Source of the DNA: Indibacter alkaliphilus LW1
GTDB taxonomy: Bacteria > Bacteroidota > Bacteroidia > Cytophagales > Cyclobacteriaceae
Direction: 5' to 3'
Length of the DNA stretch: 64,000 bases
NCBI RefSeq assembly: GCF_000295935.2
Contig: NZ_ALWO02000033.1
Span: 62,001-126,000 of the forward strand
The position numbers and the translations under genes are program-made. Positions 26,949-35,974 of the stretch are shown in pieces (the stretch's first letter is position 1; every line of letters starts with the position of its first letter). The notes under the pieces are model-generated. The model did no database searches and was not told the DNA's origin. It saw only the letters and a list, made by a program, of their open reading frames with translations.

Positions 26949-27737
26949 TTAGTTTTCTCTTGGTCTCAAAGTAAGGTTTCCAAGTTCAGTTGTCTGCCTT
27001 GGCGCAGCATTTACATTGTTGACCGTATCACCTAAAAAATCAGCGTTCAAAGGTTGGATCGTAATTCTGTAATTGCCATTTACCCCCCTGATCCTAAAGT
27101 TACCAGTCCCCTCGTCGACTCCTGTAGATGCTATTGTATCACGGTTTTGGATAGCATATATGATGGCTTTTTCTCCCAAAGGTCTCAGACCACCAGCAAT
27201 ATTACCTGTATTTAAACTGGAAAAAGCCCGAAGCCTTGGACGCAGCACCAATGAATTTCCTTCTCCCTGAATTATCGATCTATAGATATCAAAGTCGATA
27301 AACATGTCCAAAGAAATTCCAGGGTCAAGTGCTGTATTCAACAACAGGCTGAGGTCAGCTCCTTCATCAAGAACCAAATTGGTCCTTTCTCCATCACGGA
27401 TCACATAGTTGTCAGTACCCAGCTTCAATTCCATTTCGACTATACTCCCTGATGAAAGTTCTCCCCTACCTATCAAAAAACTATTTGTATTGATCAGGGC
27501 TGCTACATTCACTCTTTTGATAAGCTGATCATTTGGAAAAAATTTAGCATCAGCATTGTCCTGACCACGAGTTCCAATAGTCTTCAGCTCAACTCCCAAA
27601 ACCTCAACCCATACTTGGTCAAAATCGCCTGGTGCATCAATCAGAAATACATTTACCAACCCGGTAGATCTTTCCGAAGCATCTGTACAGGAACTAAATA
27701 GTAAAACCGAAATTAAAAGGAGGGTTAGTTTATTCAC
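26949..27737 (-). CDS. DUF4382 lipoprotein
   Basis: This 262-residue protein has a lipoprotein signal ending LLFSSC (Cys at about 17). The DUF4382 domain follows, with the typical start LIDAPGDFDQVWVEVLGVEL. A carboxypeptidase-regulatory-like segment (about 185-262) closes the protein. These are surface or periplasmic lipoproteins of unknown role in Bacteroidota. It is a paralogue of the gene at 27845-28657 and lies 2 bases upstream of ribD. Confidence 0.82.
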   Translation of the reverse strand: MNKLTLLLISVLLFSSCTDASERSTGLVNVFLIDAPGDFDQVWVEVLGVELKTIGTRGQDNADAKFFPNDQLIKRVNVAALINTNSFLIGRGELSSGSIVEMELKLGTDNYVIRDGERTNLVLDEGADLSLLLNTALDPGISLDMFIDFDIYRSIIQGEGNSLVLRPRLRAFSSLNTGNIAGGLRPLGEKAIIYAIQNRDTIASTGVDEGTGNFRIRGVNGNYRITIQPLNADFLGDTVNNVNAAPRQTTELGNLTLRPREN

Positions 27738-27793
27738 AGAGCAAATTTATAAAAGAATGTTTAATATGCAGGGACTATTGAAAATGATAAATA

Positions 27794-27828
27794 AAAAGGC
27801 CGTCCACCTCCATGATGAACGGCCTTTT
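27794..27828 (-). terminator. Terminator between the two DUF4382 genes
   Basis: AAAAGGCCGT pairs with ACGGCCTTTT around a 15-nt loop. It follows the minus-strand stop at 27845 and has a T-run on that strand, separating the two paralogues into different transcripts. Confidence 0.8.
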
Positions 27829-27844
27829 GTATTTTTTATTCAAA

Positions 27845-28657
27845 TCAGTCTTCTGTATTTAACGTAATGGTTTCAATGGTGACTGTCTCCCCATTTCCTA
27901 CACTTACTCCATCTAAGATAACTGGCAGATAAGGTTCGAGAGGTTCAATTTCAATGACATAAGTCCCTCCGGGTATTCCCCGTAACCTGAAAAATCCATT
28001 CTCATCGGTAAAGGTGGAAAATGACTCCCCATTTCGAGTAGCTGTCACCTTAGGCTGAGCCTCTACCGGTAAAATAGTGCCTTGGATAGAAGCGGCTGTT
28101 TCAGCTACAACCCTCAATACTGGCTTCAAAATATAATTGCCGCTGTTTCCTGCCCTTACGATTGATCTTCCGGCATCAAAATCAATGATCAGATCGTATT
28201 CTCTCCCTGATTCAAACTCTTTATTTACCTGAAGTTTCAATCCGCTTTGTTGGGCACTTGGTGTTTTCAAATCAATACGTTCGCCATTTTTGATGATATA
28301 ATTATTATCCCCCAACAACAATCTAATTTGGGATACCCTTCCCGCAGGAACCTCCACACTGCCTAAGTAGGCTTCATTGTTCCCAACAAGTGACAACAGG
28401 TTTACCATCCTTTCTTCAGACTCATGGTCGAGGTGTACCCAGCCCGAATCTTCACTTTCATTATTCCCATGGGGAAGGATTCTGACAGCCAGCACTTCAA
28501 CCCATACTTCTTCATAATCAGCCGGTGCATCCACCAGAAGTACATTCACTTTTGCATTTCCTTCTGTAATAGTATTGTAGTTCTCTTGTTGATCACAGGA
28601 AATCATTCCCAGAGCTGCCAGCATTGACAGCATCATCGATAATAGTTTGTTTTTCAT
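27845..28657 (-). CDS. DUF4382 lipoprotein, second paralogue
   Basis: This 270-residue protein has a lipoprotein signal ending GMISC (Cys at about 21). The DUF4382 domain begins LLVDAPADYEEVWVEVLAVR, as in its neighbour. The C-terminal about 80 residues form a carboxypeptidase-regulatory-like beta-sandwich (TDENGFFRLRGIPGGTYVIE). It may bind an extracellular partner, but the function is unknown. A terminator separates it from the downstream copy, and dgt is divergent. Confidence 0.82.
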   Translation of the reverse strand: MKNKLLSMMLSMLAALGMISCDQQENYNTITEGNAKVNVLLVDAPADYEEVWVEVLAVRILPHGNNESEDSGWVHLDHESEERMVNLLSLVGNNEAYLGSVEVPAGRVSQIRLLLGDNNYIIKNGERIDLKTPSAQQSGLKLQVNKEFESGREYDLIIDFDAGRSIVRAGNSGNYILKPVLRVVAETAASIQGTILPVEAQPKVTATRNGESFSTFTDENGFFRLRGIPGGTYVIEIEPLEPYLPVILDGVSVGNGETVTIETITLNTED

Positions 28658-28776
28658 GGTAATAAATTTTTGGTGTTGACGCTATGCTATAATTCAATAT
28701 TGATACCAAAACATCGAACCGGCATATTTTTTACCAATATTTGGATACCATTCCGGTAGCTTTAGTATTTTTGGGC

Positions 28777-30129
28777 ATGATGAACTGGGAACAACTTTTA
28801 TCAGGTGGGAGATTTGAAATCAACAAAAACCTGACTTCTTCTGAAACCAAAAGCAGAAGTGAATTTGAAAGAGATTATGACCGGATTATTTTCTCAGCTC
28901 CCTTTCGAAATCTTCAGGATAAAACTCAGGTCTTTCCCCTTCCCGAGCATGATTTCGTGCATACCCGTTTGACACACAGCTTGGAGGTCTCCAGTGTAGG
29001 AAGATCATTGGGAAAGGCAACTGGAGATTTTCTTGTTCAAAAATACCCAGGTCTACAGGAAAGTGGGATTTCATCCTCAGATATAGGTGCAATCGTAGCT
29101 GCGGCAGCCCTGGCTCATGACATTGGCAACCCTCCATTTGGACATGCAGGAGAAGAGGCTATTTCAGATTTTTTCAACCATCACCCCTACGGATATGCAT
29201 GGCAACCTTACGTTACGCAACAGGAATGGACAGACCTTTGCAATTTTGAAGGCAATGCACAAGGCTTTAGGATGCTGGTCTCCAAAGAGAACGGCTTAAA
29301 GCTCACCTACGCCACGCTTGCATCGTTTACAAAATACCCAAGACCAGCGCAGATTTTTGAAAAAAACCCAAATAGAAAAAGCCACAAGAAGTTCGGTTTT
29401 TTCATAGATCATAAAAAAGAGTATGAGAATCTGGCGAAGATTCTAGGCCTCGGTCATTCAAGTCCTGAAAGCTACTTTAGACATCCCCTGGCTTTTCTGG
29501 TAGAAGCTGCGGATGACATTTGTTACAGCATTATTGACCTTGAAGACGGATGTACTTTAGGTTTGGTCAGCTTTGAGGAGACCTTGTCCTTATTGGTAGA
29601 AATATTGGGAGAAAAATTCCAACAGAAAAAACTCTCCAAGTACAAAACTACCTCTCAAAAGTTGGCAGTTCTCAGAGCCATGACTATCGGCCAATTGATT
29701 GATGAGGCTGTCTCAGCTTTTTGTGAGCAAGAGGAAAAAATGCTGGAAGGCTCATTTGACCAAGCGCTTACAGACATCATTCCTTCAGCTCAAGCCCTTG
29801 AAAAAATCTCAACACTCTCAGTTCAGAAAATCTACCGCTCAAAGCCCGTACTGGAAAAAGAAGCTGCGGGTTTTCAGGTTCTTGAAGGATTACTGGAGGT
29901 TTTTTCCAGAGCTTTGAATCACAAATTTTACCAAACTGATCTTTACTCGGGAAAAGACAAAAGTATTCTCAGGTTACTTCCCGAAGACTTTCCAATGGAT
30001 AATTGGGGGCCCAGGCATAACCCCTACCCCCTTTTGAGGGAGTTGATTGATTTTATATCAGGTATGACTGACAAGTATGCGCTATCCCTTTACAGAAAAG
30101 TAAAAGGAATAGCTTTACCGGGAGTTTGA
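28777..30129 (+). CDS. dgt: dGTPase (dGTP triphosphohydrolase)
   Basis: This 450-residue HD-domain enzyme splits dGTP into deoxyguanosine and triphosphate. The metal-binding residues are seen as HTRLTHS (His at about 62), AHDIGNPPFGH (His-Asp at about 114-115) and, further on, ADDICYS. The N-terminal SRSEFERDYDRIIFS helix and FRNLQDKTQVFPL are typical of the family. Starts at 28777 and 28780 are both ATG. An upstream TTG frame at 28741 adds hydrophobic residues unlike the family. A TATTTTTG box at 28766-28773 is only 3 bases from the start. Confidence 0.93.
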   Translation: MMNWEQLLSGGRFEINKNLTSSETKSRSEFERDYDRIIFSAPFRNLQDKTQVFPLPEHDFVHTRLTHSLEVSSVGRSLGKATGDFLVQKYPGLQESGISSSDIGAIVAAAALAHDIGNPPFGHAGEEAISDFFNHHPYGYAWQPYVTQQEWTDLCNFEGNAQGFRMLVSKENGLKLTYATLASFTKYPRPAQIFEKNPNRKSHKKFGFFIDHKKEYENLAKILGLGHSSPESYFRHPLAFLVEAADDICYSIIDLEDGCTLGLVSFEETLSLLVEILGEKFQQKKLSKYKTTSQKLAVLRAMTIGQLIDEAVSAFCEQEEKMLEGSFDQALTDIIPSAQALEKISTLSVQKIYRSKPVLEKEAAGFQVLEGLLEVFSRALNHKFYQTDLYSGKDKSILRLLPEDFPMDNWGPRHNPYPLLRELIDFISGMTDKYALSLYRKVKGIALPGV

Positions 30130-30149
30130 TAGCAGCTTAGAAACAATAA

Positions 30150-30275
30150 GATAAATATGATGACATAGATTGGGAAAGAAAGTTGGTGGGGATTTTAGGC
30201 GCGAGAGGCAAAGGAAAATCAACCTTAGTATTGGGATATATCCGAAAAACATATGGTTTGAGTGATCAAGGATGA
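30150..30275 (+). pseudogene. Remnant of an AAA ATPase (Walker A fragment)
   Basis: A 41-codon stretch between stops reads DKYDDIDWERKLVGILG followed by ARGKGKSTLVLGYIRKTYGL. This is the P-loop start of a Bacteroidota AAA family that usually reads GARGVGKTTLLLQYIK. No ATG start and no continuation are present: a stop follows at 30273-30275, and the next 100 bases do not restore the family in any frame. The remnant lies between dgt and the DUF1569 gene. Known family features support a decayed gene; I see no insertion element that explains it. Confidence 0.6.
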
Positions 30276-30387
30276 AAAGGGGCTCCTATTTAGAAATCGC
30301 CGATTTGCAATTCTGTACTGTCAATGGAATTCACTATGGCTGTTTGGATTTGTGAGGTGATTTGCAACATCAAGATTAACCCCTCCC

Positions 30388-30840
30388 TTAAAGCCCAAAT
30401 TGCCTCAAATGATGATCTGCATGCCTCCAGACAAATACCCCCCATTCTTTATGACTAAGTGCACCAAAACGGGGGTGATATCCTGAAAGCTTTTGATCCA
30501 GCTTGGCATACTTTCCTATTATATGCTTATATTTTGATTTTTCTTCTTCAAACAAGCTGATATCGACTTTATCTTTCATATCAAATCGCCCAGGGCCTTT
30601 AGCCCCTTTCGGAAATTCCTTCATCCAATAAATAAAGTATAATTTTGTTACCCACTTTTTAAAACCTCCATCCTTTTCAGCCTTTGGAGCCTTGAGTATT
30701 GACTGATGGGCCAGGTTACAATGGGCCAACATTTCGGTTGCAGTCATCCTTCCCCATTTGGCATTGTCAGTCGCGTTCAGCTTCGCAACTCTGGAAATAA
30801 CTTCCTCTACAGCATTTTGATCAAAAATGGATTTGTTCAT
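30388..30840 (-). CDS. DUF1569 (DinB-like) protein
   Basis: This 150-residue protein has the four-helix DinB/DUF1569 pattern: ATEMLAHCNLAHQSIL in helix 2 (His at about 40) and WGVFVWRHADHHLRQFGL at the C terminus. These histidines are placed like the metal-binding triad of DinB-like thiol transferases. It is cytosolic and the reaction is unknown. The gene stands alone, divergent from ileS. Confidence 0.8.
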   Translation of the reverse strand: MNKSIFDQNAVEEVISRVAKLNATDNAKWGRMTATEMLAHCNLAHQSILKAPKAEKDGGFKKWVTKLYFIYWMKEFPKGAKGPGRFDMKDKVDISLFEEEKSKYKHIIGKYAKLDQKLSGYHPRFGALSHKEWGVFVWRHADHHLRQFGL

Positions 30841-30936
30841 AGGTCTTCATTTATCTAAACTTAAACAATAAAATGCAAGTGGAAATGCTTTGGTATCAAT
30901 TTTCTATTTCTCTACCTCTATTCCTCCAAAATATCT

Positions 30937-30944
30937 TAACTTTG
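30937..30944 (+). promoter_or_regulatory. Candidate -7 box for ileS
   Basis: TAACTTTG matches TAnnTTTG and implies a leader of about 140 nt. The leader has a palindromic hairpin at 31044-31058 (CCCATTA/TAATGGG). I see no T-box or other known leader motif. Confidence 0.4.
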
Positions 30945-31088
30945 CGCCTGCTTACATCTTGGGCATTTCCTTAAAATCAGCTTAGTGCATGATCATGGTT
31001 CCCTAAGGTAAGTTGAAAGTCCAGAAATATCACATGCAGCTCTCCCATTAATAATGGGTGGCTCAGGTAAAAAACACCAAGGAATACT

Positions 31089-34000
31089 GTGAAAAAATAT
31101 CAGGAATACAAGCAGGTTAGTTATCCACAAATAGGAGAAGATATCCTGCAATTTTGGAAAGAAAACGACATCTTCAATAAGTCAGTAAATAATAGAGAAG
31201 GTAAAGAAACATTCACTTTTTTTGAAGGACCGCCTTCAGCGAATGGTACCCCCGGGATCCATCATGTGATGGCACGTACCCTCAAAGATATTTTCTGCCG
31301 ATACAAAACCTTAAAAGGATTTCAGGTCAAAAGAAAAGGAGGATGGGATACTCACGGTCTTCCTGTAGAGCTACAAGTTGAAAAAGAATTGGGAATCACC
31401 AAAGAGGATATCGGGAAGTCTATTTCTGTCGAAGAATACAATAAAAAATGCCGTGAAACGGTCATGAGATTCAAAGATGAATGGGATGACCTGACCGAAA
31501 AAATTGGTTATTGGGTGGATTTGGATGATCCGTATATCACTTTCGAGCCTAGCTACATAGAGTCTCTTTGGAATCTGCTCAAAAGGCTTTATGAAAAAGA
31601 TCTCATTTATAAAGGTTACACGATCCAACCTTACTCTCCTGCAGCTGGAACTGGTCTGAGCTCTCATGAGCTCAATCAGCCGGGATGCTACAGAGATGTA
31701 AAGGACACTTCTATCACTGCTCAATTTAAGCTTAAAGGTCAGGAAAACACTTTCATCCTTGCCTGGACGACCACCCCCTGGACATTACCTTCCAACTCCG
31801 CTTTGGCAATCGGTGAAAATCTGGATTATGTGAAGGTCAAGACTTTCAATCCCTACACATTTGATCCGATGATTGCCATTTTGGCCAAAGCCAGAATGGG
31901 CGCTTATTTCAACCCCAAGGCCAAGGATATTTCACTGGAAGACTTTAAGCCAGGAGATAAGTTGATTCCTTTTGAAATCACTGAAGAATTCAAGGGAAAA
32001 GACATGTTGGGCTGGGAGTATGAACAATTATTTCCCATAAACGCAATTTCTTTGCCGCACCCTGCTTTTACAGTAGTCTCGGGAGATTATGTAACCACTG
32101 AGGATGGTACAGGAATAGTCCACTTGGCCAAAGCTTTTGGTGCGGATGACTTCAGGACATTGGTGCAGAACAATGTACCGGGTGTTTTTGTGCAGGATGA
32201 ACAAGGAAATGAAATTCCTGTCGTGGACAAGCAAGGTAAATTCCTTCCTGTAGTAGGTGAATACTTGTCTTCTAAAATGAAAGAACATGGTATTCAAGCA
32301 CACAAGGAATTTGGACCAGATGATTTCTTTGTGAAAAATTACACCAAGGATGATGAAAATGCTGCGGAGTACAAAAACACTGACATTGTCATTTCCATTA
32401 TCCTCAAAAATGAAAACAAAGCCTTCAAAGTGGAAAAATACGAGCACAGCTATCCACATTGTTGGAGAACTGACATGCCTATACTTTACTATCCACTTGA
32501 AAGCTGGTTTATCAAAACCACCGCTTACAAGGACAGGCTGGTAGCGTTGAATAAAATTATCAACTGGAAACCCGAAGCGACTGGGACAGGCCGTTTTGGC
32601 AACTGGTTGGAAAATCTGGTGGACTGGAACCTGAGCCGATCAAGGTTTTGGGGAACCCCATTGCCAATATGGAGAACAGAAGATGGCTCAGAAGAGATCT
32701 GCATTGGCTCAGTAGCGGAACTGCAAGAAGAAATCAAAAAGTCAATCTCGAAAGGATTTATGGAAAAATCCCCTTGGGATGGGAAAGAAATGGATCTCCA
32801 CAGACCTTATGTAGATGATGTGATTTTGGTTTCCCCTAAAGGAGAAAAAATGTTCCGTGAAACAGACCTTATAGATGTTTGGTTTGATTCCGGTGCCATG
32901 CCTTATGCACAATGGCATTATCCTTTCGAAAATGAAGACATTTTCAAAGCCAATTACCCAGCTGATTACATCGCAGAAGGAGTAGATCAGACCCGTGGCT
33001 GGTTCTTTACCCTACATGCTATAGCGGGGATGCTGTTCGACTCAGTAGCATTTAAAAATGTAATTGCCAACGGGCTGGTCCTTGACAAGAATGGCAATAA
33101 AATGTCCAAACGTCTGGGCAATGCAATCGACCCATTCAAAACTTTGAAAGAGTATGGTCCTGATGCACTAAGATGGTATATGCTGAGCAATGCCAATCCT
33201 TGGGACAACCTCAAATTTAACCTTGAAGGAGTTGCTGATGTCCAAAGACGCTTCTTCGGTACTTTACAGAATACATATAATTTCTTTGCGCTATATGCCA
33301 ACCTTGATGCTTTTGTTTACGATTCAAGCAAATCAATTACGGTACCCGAAAGAGCAGAATTGGACCAGTGGATCATTTCCAAACTTCAATCCCTGATAGC
33401 CGAAGTAGAAGCCGCCATGGATAATTACGATGCGACCAAAGCGACCAGAGCTATCATGAACTTCACGGTAGATCAGCTGTCCAACTGGTATGTAAGGTTG
33501 GCTAGAAAAAGATTTTGGAGAGGTGATATGAATGCTGACAAGCAGGCTGCTTATGAGACGCTTTACGAATGTTTATACAGCCTGACCCAATTGATGTCTT
33601 CTTTTGCGCCATTCTATGCAGATTGGTTGTACAAAAGTCTGACCGCCTCTACAGCTAACTCTTCTGAATCAGTCCACCTCACGGACTGGGTTTCTGCAAA
33701 TGATTCCCTGATCAATCAAGATCTTGAAGAAAGTATGGACTTGGCACAGCGTACTTCCTCTTTGGTACATTCTTTAAGGAAAAATCCAAAGATTGGCATC
33801 AAAGTCCGACAGCCATTACAACGGATCATGATACCAGTACTCCAAGAAAAAACCCAAAGACAGCTGGAGCATGTGGAAGAGCTGATCAAATCCGAAGTCA
33901 ATATCAAGGCAGTGGAATATATAGACGATGCTTCCGGTGTATTGGTGAAGAGTGTCAAGCCGAATCTTCCTATTTTGGGAAAAAAGCTAGGACCAAAAAT

Positions 34001-34469
34001 GAGATTCGTCGTAGCTGCCATTAAAAGTTGGGGGCAAGAAGAAATTGCGGAGATTGAACAAAATGGTCAAATAACTTTAGATGCCAATGGCGAAACTATA
34101 GAATTGCTTTTGGAAGAAGTGCTGATCAGTTCAGAGGATATCCCGGGATGGTCCGTTGCCACTGATGAAGGATTGACTGTAGCTTTGGACATAACCCTTA
34201 CTGAAGAATTGAAACAGGAAGGAATAGCAAGAGACTTAGTCAATAGAGTGCAAAACCTGAGAAAAGATATGGGGCTTGAAGTTCAGGATAAGATCAATAT
34301 TCAGGTAGCAAGGCAAAATGAGCTGAGCGACGCGGCCATGCAAAATTTTGCACGGTATATCCAAACCGAAACACAGGCTCTTTCGTTGGAGCTACAAGAT
34401 TCTATTTCCGGAGGCACTGTCTTGGATATGGATGATTTCGAAATTACAGTTAAGGTCGAAAAGGCCTGA
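31089..34469 (+). CDS. ileS: Isoleucyl-tRNA synthetase
   Basis: This 1126-residue class I synthetase charges tRNA-Ile. The HIGH-equivalent is GIHHV at about 56-60 and the KMSKR loop is at about 670. The editing (CP1) domain with TTPWTLPSNSALA is present around 230. The C terminus lacks an obvious Cys-rich zinc module and instead has the extended domain seen in long, eukaryote-like IleRS enzymes of Bacteroidota, some of which tolerate mupirocin. The start is GTG at 31089, as no ATG fits the conserved N terminus. lspA follows after 72 bases. Confidence 0.96.
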   Translation: MKKYQEYKQVSYPQIGEDILQFWKENDIFNKSVNNREGKETFTFFEGPPSANGTPGIHHVMARTLKDIFCRYKTLKGFQVKRKGGWDTHGLPVELQVEKELGITKEDIGKSISVEEYNKKCRETVMRFKDEWDDLTEKIGYWVDLDDPYITFEPSYIESLWNLLKRLYEKDLIYKGYTIQPYSPAAGTGLSSHELNQPGCYRDVKDTSITAQFKLKGQENTFILAWTTTPWTLPSNSALAIGENLDYVKVKTFNPYTFDPMIAILAKARMGAYFNPKAKDISLEDFKPGDKLIPFEITEEFKGKDMLGWEYEQLFPINAISLPHPAFTVVSGDYVTTEDGTGIVHLAKAFGADDFRTLVQNNVPGVFVQDEQGNEIPVVDKQGKFLPVVGEYLSSKMKEHGIQAHKEFGPDDFFVKNYTKDDENAAEYKNTDIVISIILKNENKAFKVEKYEHSYPHCWRTDMPILYYPLESWFIKTTAYKDRLVALNKIINWKPEATGTGRFGNWLENLVDWNLSRSRFWGTPLPIWRTEDGSEEICIGSVAELQEEIKKSISKGFMEKSPWDGKEMDLHRPYVDDVILVSPKGEKMFRETDLIDVWFDSGAMPYAQWHYPFENEDIFKANYPADYIAEGVDQTRGWFFTLHAIAGMLFDSVAFKNVIANGLVLDKNGNKMSKRLGNAIDPFKTLKEYGPDALRWYMLSNANPWDNLKFNLEGVADVQRRFFGTLQNTYNFFALYANLDAFVYDSSKSITVPERAELDQWIISKLQSLIAEVEAAMDNYDATKATRAIMNFTVDQLSNWYVRLARKRFWRGDMNADKQAAYETLYECLYSLTQLMSSFAPFYADWLYKSLTASTANSSESVHLTDWVSANDSLINQDLEESMDLAQRTSSLVHSLRKNPKIGIKVRQPLQRIMIPVLQEKTQRQLEHVEELIKSEVNIKAVEYIDDASGVLVKSVKPNLPILGKKLGPKMRFVVAAIKSWGQEEIAEIEQNGQITLDANGETIELLLEEVLISSEDIPGWSVATDEGLTVALDITLTEELKQEGIARDLVNRVQNLRKDMGLEVQDKINIQVARQNELSDAAMQNFARYIQTETQALSLELQDSISGGTVLDMDDFEITVKVEKA

Positions 34470-34482
34470 TCAAAAATAAAAC

Positions 34483-34527
34483 AGCCACAGATTGGGGAAT
34501 AGCTAAAAAATCCTTAAATCTGTGGCT
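34483..34527 (+). terminator. Stem-loop between ileS and lspA
   Basis: AGCCACAGATT pairs with AATCTGTGGCT around a loop of about 23 nt. The T-run is weak (TTTG), so it may be an attenuator or a processing hairpin rather than a full terminator. Confidence 0.5.
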
Positions 34528-34541
34528 TTGAATTGGTATAA

Positions 34542-35210
34542 ATGAAATATCTCAAATATTTTGGAATTGCCCTTTTAGTCATCTTGATTGATCAGGCAGT
34601 AAAATTGGTTGTCCACTATCAGATGGACTTCGGCACACCTGGCCAGATTAAGGTGATTGGGGATTGGTTTAAGTTACATTACACCACCAACCCGGGAATG
34701 GCCTTCGGCATGCAATTGGGTTCAGAATACGGTAAATTGATATTGACTACTTTCAGACTTGTTGCAATGTTTGGAATTGGTTATTACTTGTATTACATCA
34801 TCGAAAAAAAAATGCATACTGCATACATTGTATGCATTTCTATGATTTTGGGTGGGGCCATAGGCAACTTGATCGATAGTATATTTTATGGAGTATGGTT
34901 GGAAAATGCCCCCTACAATGCGCCAAACCCCTGGTTTCATGGACAGGTGATCGATATGTTTTACATAGATATTTGGGAAGGTTATTTACCTGAATGGATT
35001 CCCGTTTTCGGAGGCAGCTATACTGCATTATGGCCAATTTTTAATATTGCCGATGCTGCTATATTTGTCGGAGTGGCCATAATCCTGATTTTCCAGAATA
35101 AGTTTTTTAAGGAAAACGAAGAAAAGAAAACTGTAGAGGAAGAAGAAGTAGATGAAATCCAAAAGCAATTTATAGAGGGTGAAGAAAAAACCTCTACCAG
35201 AAACCAATGA
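34542..35210 (+). CDS. lspA: Lipoprotein signal peptidase
   Basis: This 222-residue aspartic membrane peptidase removes signal peptides from prolipoproteins. It has four helices, with the catalytic aspartates in GGAIGNLIDS (about 110) and FNIADAAIF (about 170). It is longer than the enterobacterial enzyme because of a periplasmic insert (about 115-155) and an acidic C-terminal tail of about 35 residues, as in other Bacteroidota. It serves the several lipoproteins of this window. It is followed by a terminator. Confidence 0.95.
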   Translation: MKYLKYFGIALLVILIDQAVKLVVHYQMDFGTPGQIKVIGDWFKLHYTTNPGMAFGMQLGSEYGKLILTTFRLVAMFGIGYYLYYIIEKKMHTAYIVCISMILGGAIGNLIDSIFYGVWLENAPYNAPNPWFHGQVIDMFYIDIWEGYLPEWIPVFGGSYTALWPIFNIADAAIFVGVAIILIFQNKFFKENEEKKTVEEEEVDEIQKQFIEGEEKTSTRNQ

Positions 35211-35213
35211 TTT

Positions 35214-35237
35214 AAAGGCTCTAGTAGCCTTTTTTTT
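35214..35237 (+). terminator. Terminator of lspA
   Basis: AAAGGCT pairs with AGCCTTT across a 5-nt loop, followed by T residues on the plus strand. Confidence 0.8.
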
Positions 35238-35303
35238 ATGCTTGTTAAGGAGATTGATAAACCGCTTTATATTGCTAACTTTAGTCAAAATAGGGACTTG
35301 GCT

Positions 35304-35900
35304 ATGAAATCAATTTCTTTTTTTGGGATTTTGCTGTTTTTATGCGCTTGCGGAGGAATCGATGAGCAACCGGTCAATGAAGAAATAACAGAAGATATCC
35401 CTCCAAGAAAAAATAGGGATATCTGTCAATTTGATCTTTCTGATGTGGAGGGGGATTTTGATTTGTTTGGAAAATGGGAATTTGTAGCCTTTCAGGAGAT
35501 TGAGAGTAAAAAACTGGATCAACTGACATGCATGGCCAGATGGGCTGAATTTGCTTTAGCTGGAGAAGATTATGAGAATATTTATAAGATCACCCTTGAC
35601 ATTCTAGAACCTTATGTTGATACAGAAGATAAATCCATGTTTGATTTTAATATCAGGACTTTTTCTTTTGAGTACTCAGGCCAAATTGAGCTTTCAGATG
35701 AAACGCTCTTATTTTTAATTGATACAGCTGCTACAAAATATAGCCCAAGTTCAGCTTCAACTACATTACCTGCTCACGAGTTTGAAGCAAAGTTTTTAAA
35801 AAATTTGGAAGCAGCCAGAGTGTATCATCTAGAGAGTAACAAACTATATTTCTATGGAAGCGGTAAGGAAAGGATGACATTCGTATCCCTTGAGGATTAA
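35304..35900 (+). CDS. Predicted lipoprotein, unknown function
   Basis: This 198-residue protein has a lipoprotein signal MKSISFFGILLFLCACGG, with the modified Cys at about 15. The mature part begins with an acidic, Pro-containing linker and then a beta-rich domain with WEFVAFQEI, as in small lipocalin/META-like Bacteroidota lipoproteins. An in-frame ATG at 35238 would put 22 residues ahead of the signal, so I prefer 35304. Function unknown. Confidence 0.65.
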   Translation: MKSISFFGILLFLCACGGIDEQPVNEEITEDIPPRKNRDICQFDLSDVEGDFDLFGKWEFVAFQEIESKKLDQLTCMARWAEFALAGEDYENIYKITLDILEPYVDTEDKSMFDFNIRTFSFEYSGQIELSDETLLFLIDTAATKYSPSSASTTLPAHEFEAKFLKNLEAARVYHLESNKLYFYGSGKERMTFVSLED

Positions 35901-35974
35901 TTTTCAGATTTAAATTGCAGGTATTTTTTAAATCATTTTCTGATCAATTATATTTCAATCTTAATAGATAAATT

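Noticed and set aside
30945-31088. A T-box leader for ileS
   Set aside because: No T-box motif or specifier loop is seen, and T-boxes are not typical of Bacteroidota.
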